Of a stretch of 64,000 nt of DNA, positions 33,826 through 44,848 are shown piece by piece (position 1 is the first letter of the stretch; each line of letters starts with the position of its first letter). Position numbers and translations under genes: made by a program. The notes under the pieces were generated by a model. The model saw nothing but the letters and a program-made list of their open reading frames with translations, searched no databases and had not been told where the DNA came from. Origin of the DNA: Bathynomus jamesi (lineage: Eukaryota > Arthropoda > Malacostraca > Isopoda > Cirolanidae); contig JAJOZX010009066.1 of assembly GCA_023014485.1 (NCBI GenBank), positions 1 to 64,000 of the forward strand, written 5' to 3'.

Positions 33826-34537
33826 CGAGGAGTGATCAAAAAGTATCGATAATTTTATTGCTACGGACAAATGAATGCAAATAAGAAATAACCGTTTACA
33901 TATGTGAGTCTTCCTGCTCTCTGGCGTCTGCGGTCTGAAGCAAATTCTGCTACCATGAGTCAGTAGTTGGTTGGAGCGCTTAAAAGGAGAGCGTGTTTTT
34001 GCAGTACGTATAAATCTCTGAAATGGAGCAACGCGCATTCGGAGACGAACGAAATGATTAAAACAGCTTTGGGAAATGATGCTCTCAGTGTAGTTAACGT
34101 TTACAAATGGCACAAAATATTTAAAAATGGAGAAACATCGCTTGAAGACAAGGAACGCAGTGGCCGCCCTTCCACTTCTCGTACGGATGAAAATGTCCAA
34201 CAGATTCGATTTCTGGTACGAGCAAATGTTTCTCCATTTTTAAACTTTTTGTGCCATTTGTAAACGTTAGCTACACTGAGAGCATCATTTCCAAAAGCTG
34301 TTTTAATCATTTCGTTCGTCTCCGAACGCGCGTTGCTCCATTTCAGAGATTTAAACATACTGCAAAAAAAAAACTCATTTTAAGCGCTCCAACCGACTAC
34401 TGACTCATGGTAGCAGATTTTGCTTCAGACTGCAGACGCCAGAGGGCAGGAAGACTCGCATATGTAAACGGTTATTTCTTATTTGCATTCATTTGTCCGT
34501 AGCAATAAAATTATCGATACTTTTTGATCACTCCTCG
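33826..34537. mobile_element. Snap-back mariner: two inverted 5' halves
   Basis: The ends CGAGGAGTGATCAAAAAGTA are perfect inverted repeats next to TA, and self-complementarity continues for about 330 bp per arm. Both arms encode the mariner N-terminal helix-turn-helix: plus strand KYKSLKWSNAHS by homology, then YKWHKIFKNGETSLEDKERS (34100-34160), and minus strand VYKWHKKFKNGET. No catalytic region remains. The arms are not identical (the right lacks the SLEDKERSGRPS part), so the junction is at about 34215. Confidence 0.85.
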
Positions 34538-35184
34538 TATATTTGCCATCCTTCGCGCAGGAATTACCTAGATAAAGGAACACTGGTCCAGAGGGCACCT
34601 CCAGTTGGCCAAACCTCTAATTTAAGAAATCCCCATACATAATAGGGAATAATAATGCGTAATATACATAATTTTTTCTCCCGAAAATTTGATGTATAAT
34701 ATTTAAAACCGAAGTTTCACTAACTGAGTAGCTTCCCTGAAGAAGAGTATGACTATTCGGAGGTTTTGACTCCAATGAGATTTCGTCAAGTTTACCATCA
34801 TCTGACAACTCCCAAAAGGTAACATCGCTACCTATATAACACTATAAAACTTTCACTAGCTAGTTAAGTTCGATATTCCGCAATTTACCTAAAAAGTACT
34901 AAAATTCCTACACTGTAAACACAAATAGAGTCCCTAAAATTGAAAACACCTATTCGGAGGTATTATTTCCGAGAAATTCCTTAAATTGTTAAACTTTTGA
35001 TCAATATACGACTTCAAATTACAAAATTTGCAAACACTATTCCCGTCTTTAGAATCATCGACATAAATGTCTCTAGTATACTTATTTCAGTACATACGAG
35101 AAATTTATGTCGGTGTGTATTTTATGTCGATATGCATTTCGTAACTAAAAATCACACCCCAATTTACCCGCCCTTTAATACAAA
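34538..35184. other. No recognisable gene
   Basis: CTATTCGGAGGTTTTGACTC and a partial repeat (CTATTCGGAGGTATTATTTC) occur ~200 bp apart. The block AATCATCGACATAAATGTCT at 35052 recurs at 40265 beyond the LINE. Confidence 0.4.
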
Positions 35185-36073
35185 TTGATGCTACTAAAAT
35201 ACCTATCCAACCTATTCTTAAACGTATTAATTGAAGTGCTTGCCACAACCCCCGCGAGTAGGTTATTCCACCTCTCGACTATCTTAGGTGAAGAAGCCCT
35301 TCGCAATGTTTGTCTCAAATCTTTCACCCCTTATTTTGAAACTATTGTTTCTCGTAATGTTCCTATCTTCCAAGTTAAAGAAAGTTTCGTAATTTACGTT
35401 AACAAAACTATTTAAAGTTTTGAACGCCTCAATTAATTCACCTCTTAAACGCCGAGTTTCAAGCTTATACAAATTCAGCTCTTTGATTCTATCTTCGTAT
35501 GGTTTACCACATAAGGTTGGAATAAGCTTTGTTGCGCGGCGCTGAACCCTTACCACCATTTCCTTATCCTTCTTCATACAAGGCGACAAAAACTACAGCA
35601 TATTCTAAATAAGGACTAGCAAGCGACTTATATAATATCAAAACAATATCTTTAGATTTATATTAAAAATTACGAGAAAGAAAACCCAGTACTCTATTAG
35701 CTTTACTGCTCGCGACTGAACATTGTTTTGAGAACTTTAAATTTTTAGTAACAATGACACTTAAACTGTTTTCCTCAGAGGCTTTATTTAACACATTATT
35801 CCCCATAGTGTAGTTCTATTTACTGTTGTGGCAACCTTTATGCATAACTTTACATTTATGTACGTGAAATTTCATTTGCCACTTATTAGACCACTCTAAT
35901 AAATTATTAAGATCGCGCTGTAAAGTCTCTCTATATAATAAACTAATTGATTTATCCGCAATTTTAGTATCATCGGCAAATTTAGAAATTTTACTCACTA
36001 AATTGACATTAAGATCGTTAAGGTATATTATGAAAAGGACTGGTCCTAAAACCGACCCTTGCGGCACACCGCT
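35185..36073 (-). pseudogene. RT palm (3' part), thumb and C-terminus of minus-strand LINE
   Basis: From 36073 leftwards the frame gives [20 protein letters not shown] and [15 protein letters not shown] (catalytic FADD). After a frameshift comes VQRRATKLIPTLCGKPYEDR and a C-terminal FKIRGERFETNIAKGFFT. These are the standard post-GVPQG order of CR1-like RTs. The Asn-Val-Thr codons at the right edge were duplicated when the MITE at 36083-36702 inserted. Confidence 0.85.
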
Positions 36074-36082
36074 AGTTACATT

Positions 36083-36702
36083 GGGGCACGGACAAAAACT
36101 CATTGGACAAAAACTCGCCACTTAAATGCAAAAAGAGGACAAAAACTCACCAGACAAATGTTTTTGCGAAATACATACACTCTAGTCTAGATCTTAAGAT
36201 TTCAAGATTTTAGACTCACTGTAGATAATTACTCTTCATCTTTCAAATTGTTCTGTTTTTAACCAACCAACCAATATTAATTTTTAACCAACCAACCAAT
36301 ATTAATTTTTCACCAACCTACCAATCTTTCGTTATAAATTAATGCCCAGTTAGGTGAAATGAATGCCCGGTTAGGTCAACTGTACGCCCTTGACGATTGG
36401 TTAGGTTGTCATGATATTTTCGTTAAAAACACATTAATTATTTAAAGTGCTCTAACATTTTTTTTTTTTTTGGAGAAATGAAAAACAAAAGTTATTTTTG
36501 AAATCAGTGACCAAAACTACATTAGTATACCGATTTGGTTAAAAACAGAACAATTTAAAAGATGAAGAGTAATTATCTACAATGAGTCTAAAATCTTGAG
36601 AGCTTAAGATCTAGACTAGAGTGCATATATTTCGCAAAAACATTTGTCTGGTGAGTTTTTCTCCTCTTTTGCATTTAAGTGGTGAGTTTTTGTCCTGGAT
36701 TC
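36083..36702. mobile_element. Palindromic MULE-like MITE (620 bp) with 9-bp target duplication
   Basis: Flanks AGTTACATT at 36074-36082 and 36703-36711 are an exact 9-bp duplication, which also restores the LINE codons Asn-Val-Thr. The arms contain GGACAAAAACTC near both ends and AAGATGAAGAGTAATTATCT further in. A 9-bp duplication suggests the Mutator-like group (inference). The interior holds half of the core shared by MITEs A to D (36370-36432). Confidence 0.85.
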
Positions 36703-36711
36703 AGTTACATT

Positions 36712-37305
36712 TGCCCACCTTGACTCTTCCCCACTAATTACTGCCCTCTGTTTTCTACCAGTTAACCAATTATATCACTCCAATTAAGAACTTGACCCAT
36801 TATTCCATGAGCTTTAAGTTTTTCTAACAATCATTTATGCGAAACTTTGTCAAACGCCTTTTGGGAGTCTAAATATATTATATTTACCACTCTACTACAA
36901 TCATAAATACCAATGACTTCATGAAAAAGTGCCAATAAATTTGTTCAACAACATTTATTTATATGAAACCCATTTTGGCTTTGTTTTATAAGATTACTGT
37001 ATTGCTTTCAAGATGCTTGACTGTAAGAGCTCTAATAACTGTTTCCAAAAGCTTTCCAATTATAGACGTTAGACTAATACGCCTATAGTTTCCCTCCTGT
37101 TGTTTATCCCCTTTTTTAAAGATTGGAGTAACATTAGTCAATTTAAAATTCTAAGGAACAACCCCTTGCGATAAAGATTGATTAAATAATTGAACTAAAG
37201 GATTAAGTATTTCAGTATTTAACTCTCTAAGGTGCTTTGGGTAAAAATAGTCTGGATCTGGCGGTTTGTTAATTTTTACCTTATCTCAATAATCTATCTA
37301 TATTA
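36712..37305 (-). pseudogene. RT N-terminal part of minus-strand LINE
   Basis: The minus-strand translation gives KINKPPDPDYFYPKHLREL (37275 leftwards) and then TNVTPIFKKGDKQQEGNYRR with ISLTSIIGKLLETVI. Further left, degenerate sequence corresponds to the finger/palm up to the EESRWANVT segment next to the MITE. These match LINE A residues SPGPDSIYPIQLKELK and NVTPIFKKGDK in order. Stops and indels are frequent. Confidence 0.75.
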
Positions 37306-37823
37306 TCTCTATATATAATAAGAGAGCTGTCCGTCTGTCCGTCACACTTTCAGAAATTGTGAGAAAAAATTGAGAAAAAAAATTCAGAAATTTAAAAAAA
37401 AATTCAGAAATTGTATTACGGGCGGCAATGTGAAGCTCAAGATTTTCATGACTGTGTTCTTTTCTGTAGTTTAGCAATGGGGGAAGGGTGTGGGTGGGGG
37501 TAATGGGGATGGGTGGGGGTAATGGGGGATGGGTGGGGGTAATGGGGGATGGGTGGGGGTAATGGGGATGGGTGGGGTAATGGTGGATGGGTGGGGTAAT
37601 GGGGGATGGGTGGGGTAATGGGGAGGGGTGGGGGTAATGGGGAGGGGGGGGTAACTGGGGAGGGGTTAGCCCCCAAGTTGTATGAATGGGGGTGAGGAGG
37701 TTTTGGGAGATACCAGATTCAGAAATGTTGACACAATGTGAAGCTCAAAATTTTCACGGCTGGGTTCTTTTTTTGTAGTTTAGCCTGTCTAACCGTCAGC
37801 GAAGCGGCGGGAACTGTACTAGT
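37306..37823 (-). mobile_element. Non-autonomous Helitron-like element
   Basis: One edge reads TCTATATATAATAAGAGAGC then TGTCCGTCTGTCCGTC, and the other GCGAAGCGGCGGGAACTGTACTAGT (last 20: GCGGCGGGAACTGTACTAGT). Both are typical of arthropod Helitron/Helentron-type non-autonomous elements, including the short GC-rich hairpin by the CTAGT end. There are no terminal inverted repeats and no clear target duplication. The centre (37480-37672) is a GGGTGGGGGTAATGGGGAT minisatellite flanked by two diverged direct copies of a GTGAAGCTCA...GTTCTTTT block. Orientation is uncertain. It interrupts the minus-strand LINE. Confidence 0.65.
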
Positions 37824-38602
37824 AATAATAATGAGAAATCTCTTCAGTGTAAACAGTTATGTTAGTAAACAATGAAAAAGTCACTGAGCATATTGCTACC
37901 CTCCGGAATAAAAGATGCAGCCTCAACTGTAAAAACTGATGTAAAAAAAAATATTTAAAATTATCGTTATCTCCCCATAGTTATTTGTTAAGTTACCACC
38001 CTAGTTAACCAGGGTCCCAATACTGTCCCTCAAGGGATTCCTATTTCTAACGTAATCGTAAAGTTTCTTATGAGTTTCGGATCACCTGAAGATCAGGGCC
38101 CCCAGCCTTCTTTAGTTAGCTTTATAAGACTAACGAAAATATCACGACCTAACCTAACCAATCGTCAAGGGCGTAACAATTGATCTACATAAAGATTGGT
38201 TAGGTTAGGTCGTGATATGTTTGTTAGTTAGCCTTATAAGACTAACTAAAGAAGGCTGGGGGCCCTGATCATCAGGTGATCCCGATTTTCTTTACATTCA
38301 CGAGTTACTTGAATTTCAAATTCGCGTTTGGCAGATCTAATTAAACGCTTAACATTTCTACGTGAACTGATATAAGTCTGGAGATGCTGCTGCGCACGGT
38401 CCCTTTTATACCTCTTACAGGATACATTTCTACCCGCGAATGCTTTTCCTATATTTCTACTCCACCATTTAGGTTGAGCATTCAGTTCACCTCGTTTAAC
38501 TATCTTTGGTACAGAGCGTTCGTTTAAATTTATGAATATATTCTTGAAATTATCCCACATGCTAAGAATACTATCTACCGCTAACAGTTCATCCCAATAC
38601 AC
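37824..38602 (-). pseudogene. Linker between endonuclease and RT of minus-strand LINE
   Basis: Minus-strand frame 38602-38283 gives NIFINLNERSVPKIVKRGEL, QPKWWSRNIGKAF and SSRRNVKRLIRSAKREFEIQ, which aligns with the region of LINE A at 4760-5000. After the MITE at 38079-38282 the sequence continues with a decayed segment (SNMLSDFFIV) matching the LLNEFFTSVFT region of LINE A. Confidence 0.7.
38079..38282. mobile_element. Palindromic MITE, second copy of the MITE B type
   Basis: GGATCACCTGAAGATCAGGG at one end and its complement at the other, with the shared core inside. The flanking octamers TGAGTTTC and CGATTTTC match in 6 of 8 positions. It interrupts the LINE linker. Confidence 0.85.
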
Positions 38603-39049
38603 TAAAGTTAAGGAGAAGCTCTAAATTCATCGGAATTTGCTATCCTAAAATCATGCACGATGAAGCTATTTAACTCTCCAGAAGTTTCAGCATTAACCGA
38701 ATAACATAACATATGCTATTTTTGCTATTGCATAAACTTTCTCCAACGTCTACATTCTGAACAAAATTATCATTCAAAACTGTAGAATATTCTTCTCGCG
38801 GGTCGGCTCCAACAGCTTTAGAGAAAGAAAATTATCTTGCGGAAAATCTATCAAACGTAAAGCCACAGCATCGCTGTTTAACGTAATGAAATTAATGTTT
38901 GAGCACTTAAAGTCCCCAACAATAATTATTGATTCCTTTTCGTAACTATGCTACGTAAAGTGTTATAAATTTCAATGTCTAATTCTACTAATTTTGAAAG
39001 GTCTATATGCAACCCCGAAATTAAAAACGAAGTTATTAGCGCTTATTTT

Positions 39050-39320
39050 TTAAATAATTATATTTAACTGGTCACTGGCATTAACCATCCTTTGAAATGG
39101 ACGAAAATTTTCTTTACAATATAAAAGTACACCCCCTCCCATTTTACCGCTTCTATCCTTGTTAAAAAGTTTATAACCTTTAATGTGGCATTCACGTGTA
39201 AAGTCCTTATCTGCACTTTCAATCCACGATTCAGTTATTGCCATAATGTAATTTTTAACATGAACTAAAGCTTTAAATTCGTTAAACTTATTCCTTACGC
39301 TCCTCGCATTACAAAACACA
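39050..39320 (-). pseudogene. APE endonuclease N-terminal part of minus-strand LINE
   Basis: The frame begins FCNARSVRNKFNEFKALVHV and continues with ITESWIE (catalytic Glu), ECHIKGYKLFNKDRSGKMGG and GVLLYCKENF. These are the first endonuclease motifs in the same spacing as LINE A. The GDFN and SDH motifs should lie between 38640 and 39050; there the sequence is decayed, but IVGDFKCSN-like codons are visible around 38935-38900. Confidence 0.75.
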
Positions 39321-39489
39321 GAATACTTTCAAATTATTCTTTACGTTACTGTTTGTTCTTCCACATGTGTTGAGTTTCCCTGAGTCCGACAAGTTAAATT
39401 TCCTAAACGAGAGAGAACTATTCATCTTACGTTTGAACTATTCATCTTACTTAAGTTTTAAGTGAATCTTACTTTTTAATCAATCAATC

Positions 39490-39880
39490 TCTCGAATCGC
39501 GAATTACATACTTCATTCAAGTGAACGCCATCTTGAATGAACAAATCCGCAGAGTTAAAATCTAACCAAAAGTTAAGGAATTCTACTCCTTGAAGGACGC
39601 ACATCGGTTCTAATTTAGTATTGAAATAAATTGCTTTATTTAACAATCTATTACTTGGTAAATTCTTGGAAGAACCCCAGAAATTGGTGCATTATCCGAC
39701 TTATCTTTCTAGGATTTAATCAAACTTCGATAATTAGCTAACAAATCTTCAGTCCTATTAGTGAAATTATACAAATCGTTCCCTCCAACGTGAGAAATTA
39801 ACGGCAAATTTTCAGTTTTTAACTTTAAATTCTCTACTTCCCGTTCAATTATATCTATTTTAGCATCTGGCATCATCTTC
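39490..39880 (-). pseudogene. SGNH-esterase ORF1 of minus-strand LINE
   Basis: Minus-strand translation across frames gives LPLISHVGGNDLYNFTNRTE (block III, the GGND oxyanion Asn), ISGVLPRI, and DLFIQDGVHLNEVC (block V, catalytic Asp and His). The block I Ser was not located with confidence. The arrangement is the same as in LINE A, where only the last part is left, and it confirms that both LINEs carried an esterase ORF1. Confidence 0.7.
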
Positions 39881-40290
39881 GTTTTAATCTATTTTTTAAA
39901 CAAAATTCTTTATCCATATGCCTAAACAATGGACGAGCCTAACAACACAGTTTCATTTCCGTTTTCTATAGTGTCTAGTAGACTAAATGGATTTTGACAA
40001 TCCAGCTAAAAATTTGACAATCAATATATAACTTTGGTTTAGCACCATTTCTAACCATAATAAAATTATCAACAGTCGAGTTATTCCAAAACGACTGAAT
40101 GTCGTTAACAATTTGATCACCTTTTTGCGTCAAATTTTTTGTACATTATCTTGAACTTGTTTAATTCGATCGTTAAATTTTCCCCCAGTGGGGTAGGGGG
40201 TCAAAATATGTCCCGCTTTTAACTTAAATAAATCTGGTCACTTTATATTTGAAGTCTTTATAATCATCGACATAAATGTCTCTGGTATAA

Positions 40291-40505
40291 TGAAAGCAGC
40301 ATACCGCGCATGCGTATTTTATAAACAACATTTTTGTTATAAACTATGAAATAAATATTTATTCCACACTATTTCATAACTTCAGAATATTTGACACCAC
40401 TAGATGGAAAGATTTTTCTTATAGAATGCACGATTTCAATAAACAGTCCCAAATTTCTTTCAATAAGTGCTTCAGTAAACATCCTTGCGGCAGAGTGGCT
40501 GGAGC

Positions 40506-40547
<42 letters not shown>

Positions 40548-40638
40548 TTTTATATATTTGATTACTGTAAAATTCTCACTATTTCCATATTATTTAATGC
40601 ACGATTGGAGTGAAATAAACTGATTATTCATATAGCGT

Positions 40639-40672
<34 letters not shown>

Positions 40673-41778
40673 ATATATATATTATAATGACGGTTGGCTA
40701 TCTGAGATTTTCTTTTTATGTGGGAAAGAGAGGCCAAAGGCGAGCGCTCGCAAAAATGTCTACCTATATAAGAAGGAAAGAGCCGAAATGAAGGTCTTTG
40801 AGGCTCATGCCTTTTTTTTGTTTTTTTTTTAAAAGATTGTGGATGTGTAGTGAAGAATAGAGGAAGAAGTGTGTGTTTGAGAGCATGCTGGACTGCTCAC
40901 ACGGTAGATGAAACAGAAAAAATCAGCTAAAGGGGACAGTGATAGGAGAAATGGGAGTTTCAGCACTCCGTCTCCTGACTAACGTCCCCCAGGAGTACTT
41001 CCCTGGTTGATTGGTGTCTACAATCTCCTCATACTGAGATTGGCTCAGTATGAGGTCTTGTATTAATGGTCATCTGTCAGAGCCGGGAGTGGCCTGGTAG
41101 ACAGTAATATTTACGAGTATAGGCTACAAGTGCTAAGAAATTAGATTAAGGTTCAGGCTCAACCACGTAACTCAGTGAATCACATTAAACGTTATAAGCT
41201 TCGACTCTATCTATGCTTAAGGGATGATTAGAAATGATACGAGTGTTAACAAACCCAACCAAAGAACTACCCGTTTGTGACCACTTAATAATCTCAAGGA
41301 ACGATTCCCCAATAGCCAAAGATCGAATCCACGGCAAGGTGTCACGAGAACATCATCACCTTTAAAACACACACACGTATGTGTGTGTGTGGTGTGTGTA
41401 TAATCGGTGACAAAAGTTTTGTCCCTGCGAATATTATAAGATACATAGATCGCATTTTTTTACCCTTTTACAATATGCTCAGTTTCCATGGCAACTGAAA
41501 GCCATTCGCGAAGGAAATATTTGTTTTTGTCTGTTTTACTTTTCTTTTGCGACTAAGTACCAATTTTAAATCGAGAATTCAGTAGACTACAGTACAGTAC
41601 AGTATGAAGTACTTCAGCTGTAATAATTTATAAATATGTATAATTTAATGTATAAAGTTAGGACAAATTTAATAATAATAAAACACTCGAATATTTACAC
41701 AGATATTATGAATTTGTAGAAATATTTAACACTTATATTGCAGACGTTTTAGAAGCAAAAGTTATGAATTACATTTAA
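40291..41778. other. No gene; (GA)n at 40508-40545 and (AT)n at 40640-40684
   Basis: Microsatellites aside, nothing recognisable. A (GT)n-type run occurs at 41370-41400. Confidence 0.45.
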
Positions 41779-43073
41779 GGGGTTCCAAAAAACCTTAGCC
41801 CCCCCATTTGCAGCTTACATGTTTACTTATATCGAAATAGTTTTTAGTGATTATAAAAATATATAAAATTCTTTATTTATCGCAGGTATTAAAATTACTC
41901 TAGCTGATAAAGTGATAATATAATGGCTTCTCAATTAATTGGTGATTCGGAGAGGCAACGCGTGTGATAGATCGCATACGAGCAATAACATTTCGGGAAG
42001 CTCGTGATGCTGGAGCCACCTTTATAACACGTTCATGGGTTGCCAAAAAGTTGCGAAGAAGTAAGGACTTCGTCAAAAGAAATTGGAATAAAACTTTAGA
42101 TGAATGTGAAATGGATACAACCAAATCTGGGCGTCCAAATTTGCTACTCTCTCAGGAAAAAAAGGACACCATTGAAAGCGGTACGCGCAAGCGGAAAAAC
42201 AGCACAGGCAAGCAAGTTTAAAGCCTTGGCATGAACTTCCAAGCCAAGAAAAACTCGACTTAACATCGATGACAGAATGTGGTCTGCCCATTATCTTGAA
42301 GATTGGGATGTGGATGATTTCATGCATTTAGCTCTCTCCGATGAATTTTTTGTTTACGTAACACGTCGGCCTAACTACCAAAATGATCGAGTGTGGGCCA
42401 CAACACCAGATGAAATCGATGACAATGAACATTATCGCGAATTATTAAAATGTCCAGACTGTGTTGGTGTGTTTGTTTTGTTCACTGCAAAGAAGCTCAT
42501 GTGGTGCTGAAGCCAAATGGTCAGAGTTGGGATGGACAGTATTTTCGTGATATTATTCTATCCCAGCATGTCATTCCTTTTCTAAGAAAGCCAAACAATG
42601 TTATGGATGTCGATCAGGTCACACTTCTGCACGATAAGGCCCCCTGCTTTAAGGCATTAGCCACTCAACAGTTATTGCGGAACCATGAGATCGATTTCTT
42701 TGGAAATGAAGAATGGCCAGGAAATTCTCCTGACCTGAACGTCTGTGAACACATTGGATCAGTCATAAAGGACAAGGTTGAATGTCTCTTGTTTCAAGAA
42801 CCTGCAGCAAATCGATTTTCGAAGGATACAATGACGCAACACATTGAAACTGTTTTAGAAAATTTGCGTAACGATCAAGATCTATTCACGTCACTTTTGG
42901 CAAGCTACCCAAAGCGAATTCAGGCTGTCTTGGAAGCCAATGGCGGTAACACCAAGTTTTAATTGTTTCTCATTAAGTGCAGGATTAAATTCTCTTTTGT
43001 AAGGTATGTTTAGTTTTACTGTACCTCTAATGGTTTAGGCCATGGGCGGGGGACTAAGGTTTATTGGAGCCCC
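41779..43073 (+). mobile_element. Tc1-like element with DD37E transposase
   Basis: Terminal repeats GGGGTTCCAAAAAACCTTAG (left) and, inverted on the right, GGGGCTCCAATAAACCTTAG. Length is 1.3 kb. The only gene is the broken transposase at 41964-42961. Confidence 0.8.
41964..42961 (+). pseudogene. Tc1-like transposase (DD37E), frameshifted
   Basis: Three consecutive frames make up the protein. 41964-42221 has the helix-turn-helix and the linker TTKSGRPNLLLSQEKKDTIE. 42277-42510 has the first acidic block (LALSDEFFVYVTRRPNYQND). 42450-42962 has the second (VTLLHDKAPCFKALATQQLL) and third (EWPGNSPDLNVCEHIGSVIK) blocks. By my count 37 residues lie between the second Asp and the Glu of NVCEH, which fits the DD37E clade of the Tc1/mariner group. 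Two frameshifts (near 42220-42280 and 42490) inactivate it; otherwise it is complete. Confidence 0.8.
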
Positions 43074-43176
43074 GTATAAGAAAACTATCGAAAGGAACCT
43101 TTTTTCCGCTCCTTTTGTTTCTTGCTCTATTATTTAAAATAGACACTCCTTTCGGTTTAATAGAGCATCATCTTAA

Positions 43177-43335
43177 CCCGTTAACTGCGCGAGCACCCAG
43201 TTACGAGTCGAGCCAAAATCACGGGCTACGCAAAGAGATATGTCAGTTTAAAATTTAAACCCATGTATATACAGGGCTGCGCAGAAATGGTCAGAAGCGA
43301 GAGCCCGTAATATTAGGGGCTGCGCAGCAAACGGG
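43177..43335. mobile_element. piggyBac-type MITE, 159 bp, at TTAA
   Basis: TTAA lies on both sides (43173-43176 and 43336-43339). The ends CCCGTTAACTGCGC and, inverted, CCCGTTTGCTGCGC match at 12 of 14 positions. No coding capacity. TTAA duplication and CCC ends point to piggyBac. Confidence 0.85.
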
Positions 43336-43339
43336 TTAA

Positions 43340-43750
43340 TTATTACGTTAGAAAACTTCAGATTACGCACGTGCAATAACTATTAAGATTATGTTAGTTA
43401 TTACTTTTTATCCGATGCAACGTTGAAAGTCATATAATACGAGGGACCTACAAGTAAACCTGGTTTCAGAACCAAGGATGGTTACACAATCGAAAACAGA
43501 ACATTAGTCTCCCATGCAACCACTTACCAGACCCAGTGTCGGTTCACGTCGGTCATCTCACTGAAAGCGGATTGAAGACCTGCGTAAACGACTTATACTT
43601 CCCAATTTAAAATATATCAATACATTTATCGTATCAGATATTTCAGCTGCATTTCCTTCACAAATGGTTTTCAGTTGCCATGGGAACTCAGCACATTTTA
43701 AAAGCGATAAAGAAATGGGATCTTTGTGTATATTTTATAATATTTGAACC

Positions 43751-43794
<44 letters not shown>

Positions 43795-44792
43795 TTGTAA
43801 ATGTCGAAAATGGTCAAACATTTGTGTAACTTTTCGTCCGTGACCATTTTTTATTAAACAGGTTATATATTTTATATGTTCAAATGTTTAATCACTTTTG
43901 CTTGTGTTAACGTAATTGGGGGTTGTAGTTCTGTAAGAAAGTTGAGAAAGCGTTCTCTTTACCTTATACAATGATTATTTTTTCGAATTTCACCCACGTT
44001 AGGATTTTAAATAAAAAAACTCGAAGTCAAATAAGTCGTCCTTTAATCTTCCTTAGACTTTACACACCATCTAATTTGTTTTAGGTCAGGTTGTTAAGTT
44101 AGGTCAGGTTGTTAAGTTAGGTCAGGTTGTTAAGTTAGGTCAGGTTGTTAAGTTAGGTCAGGTTGTTAAGTTAGGTCAGGTTGTTAAGTTAGGTCAGGTT
44201 GTTAAGTTAGGTCAGGTTGTTAAGTTAGGTCAGGTTGTTAACCTAAATTAGCCTAACCTAACTTAAAAAAGTAGACCGTACAAGAAAATCCGACTTATTT
44301 ACAAAGTTCGATCTATTTGTTAAAAAAGCGCTTGGTATTGGCGCTACTTGGTATATATATATATATATATATATATCACACACACACACACATACAGTGT
44401 GTGTGTGTGTGTGTATATATATATGTGTGTGTCTTGGTACATGACAAATTTTAATCATCTTAAAAATTTATTTTCCTATCACTATTACTATTCCACAACA
44501 TATACAAAATATATAATTTAAAAATGGAAGGGTTTCAGAAAATGAAAAATTATTTTTATCACTAACATACTGTGTGCGAGGCGTTTCTTCATTTATTTCA
44601 TACACATGAACGCGTACACAACTCCTTTCTCTACATAACTCAGTGCATGACATCTTTAAAATTTGTAGTTTCGGGAAAAAAAATTCGACTAGAAAGTTCC
44701 TAAAATACTCTAAAATAAAATTATAATCAGTAATTACTGAATTCTGCTTATGAAATTTTATTACAGTCACCCCCCAACCACTAACGACCCCC

Positions 44793-44848
<56 letters not shown>

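Larger units (their letters stand above)
35185..40290 (-). mobile_element. Near full-length CR1-like LINE, degenerate, with three insertions
   Basis: Reading right to left: ORF1 with SGNH-esterase blocks (about 39880-39490), APE endonuclease (39320-39050 and onward), a linker (38602-37950), and RT (37305-35185). Three later elements interrupt it: 36083-36702, 37306-37823 and 38079-38282. Similarity to LINE A is clear in protein motifs but low in DNA, so it is a distinct older family. A ~30-bp block (ATCATCGACATAAATGTCTC) on both sides at ~35053 and ~40266 may be a target duplication. Confidence 0.75.

Noticed and set aside
37446..37676. Proline-rich 76-residue minus-strand protein
   Set aside because: It is the minisatellite inside the Helitron-like element, read antisense.
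44085..44241. CRISPR array
   Set aside because: Identical 18-bp units without unique spacers, in clearly eukaryotic DNA.
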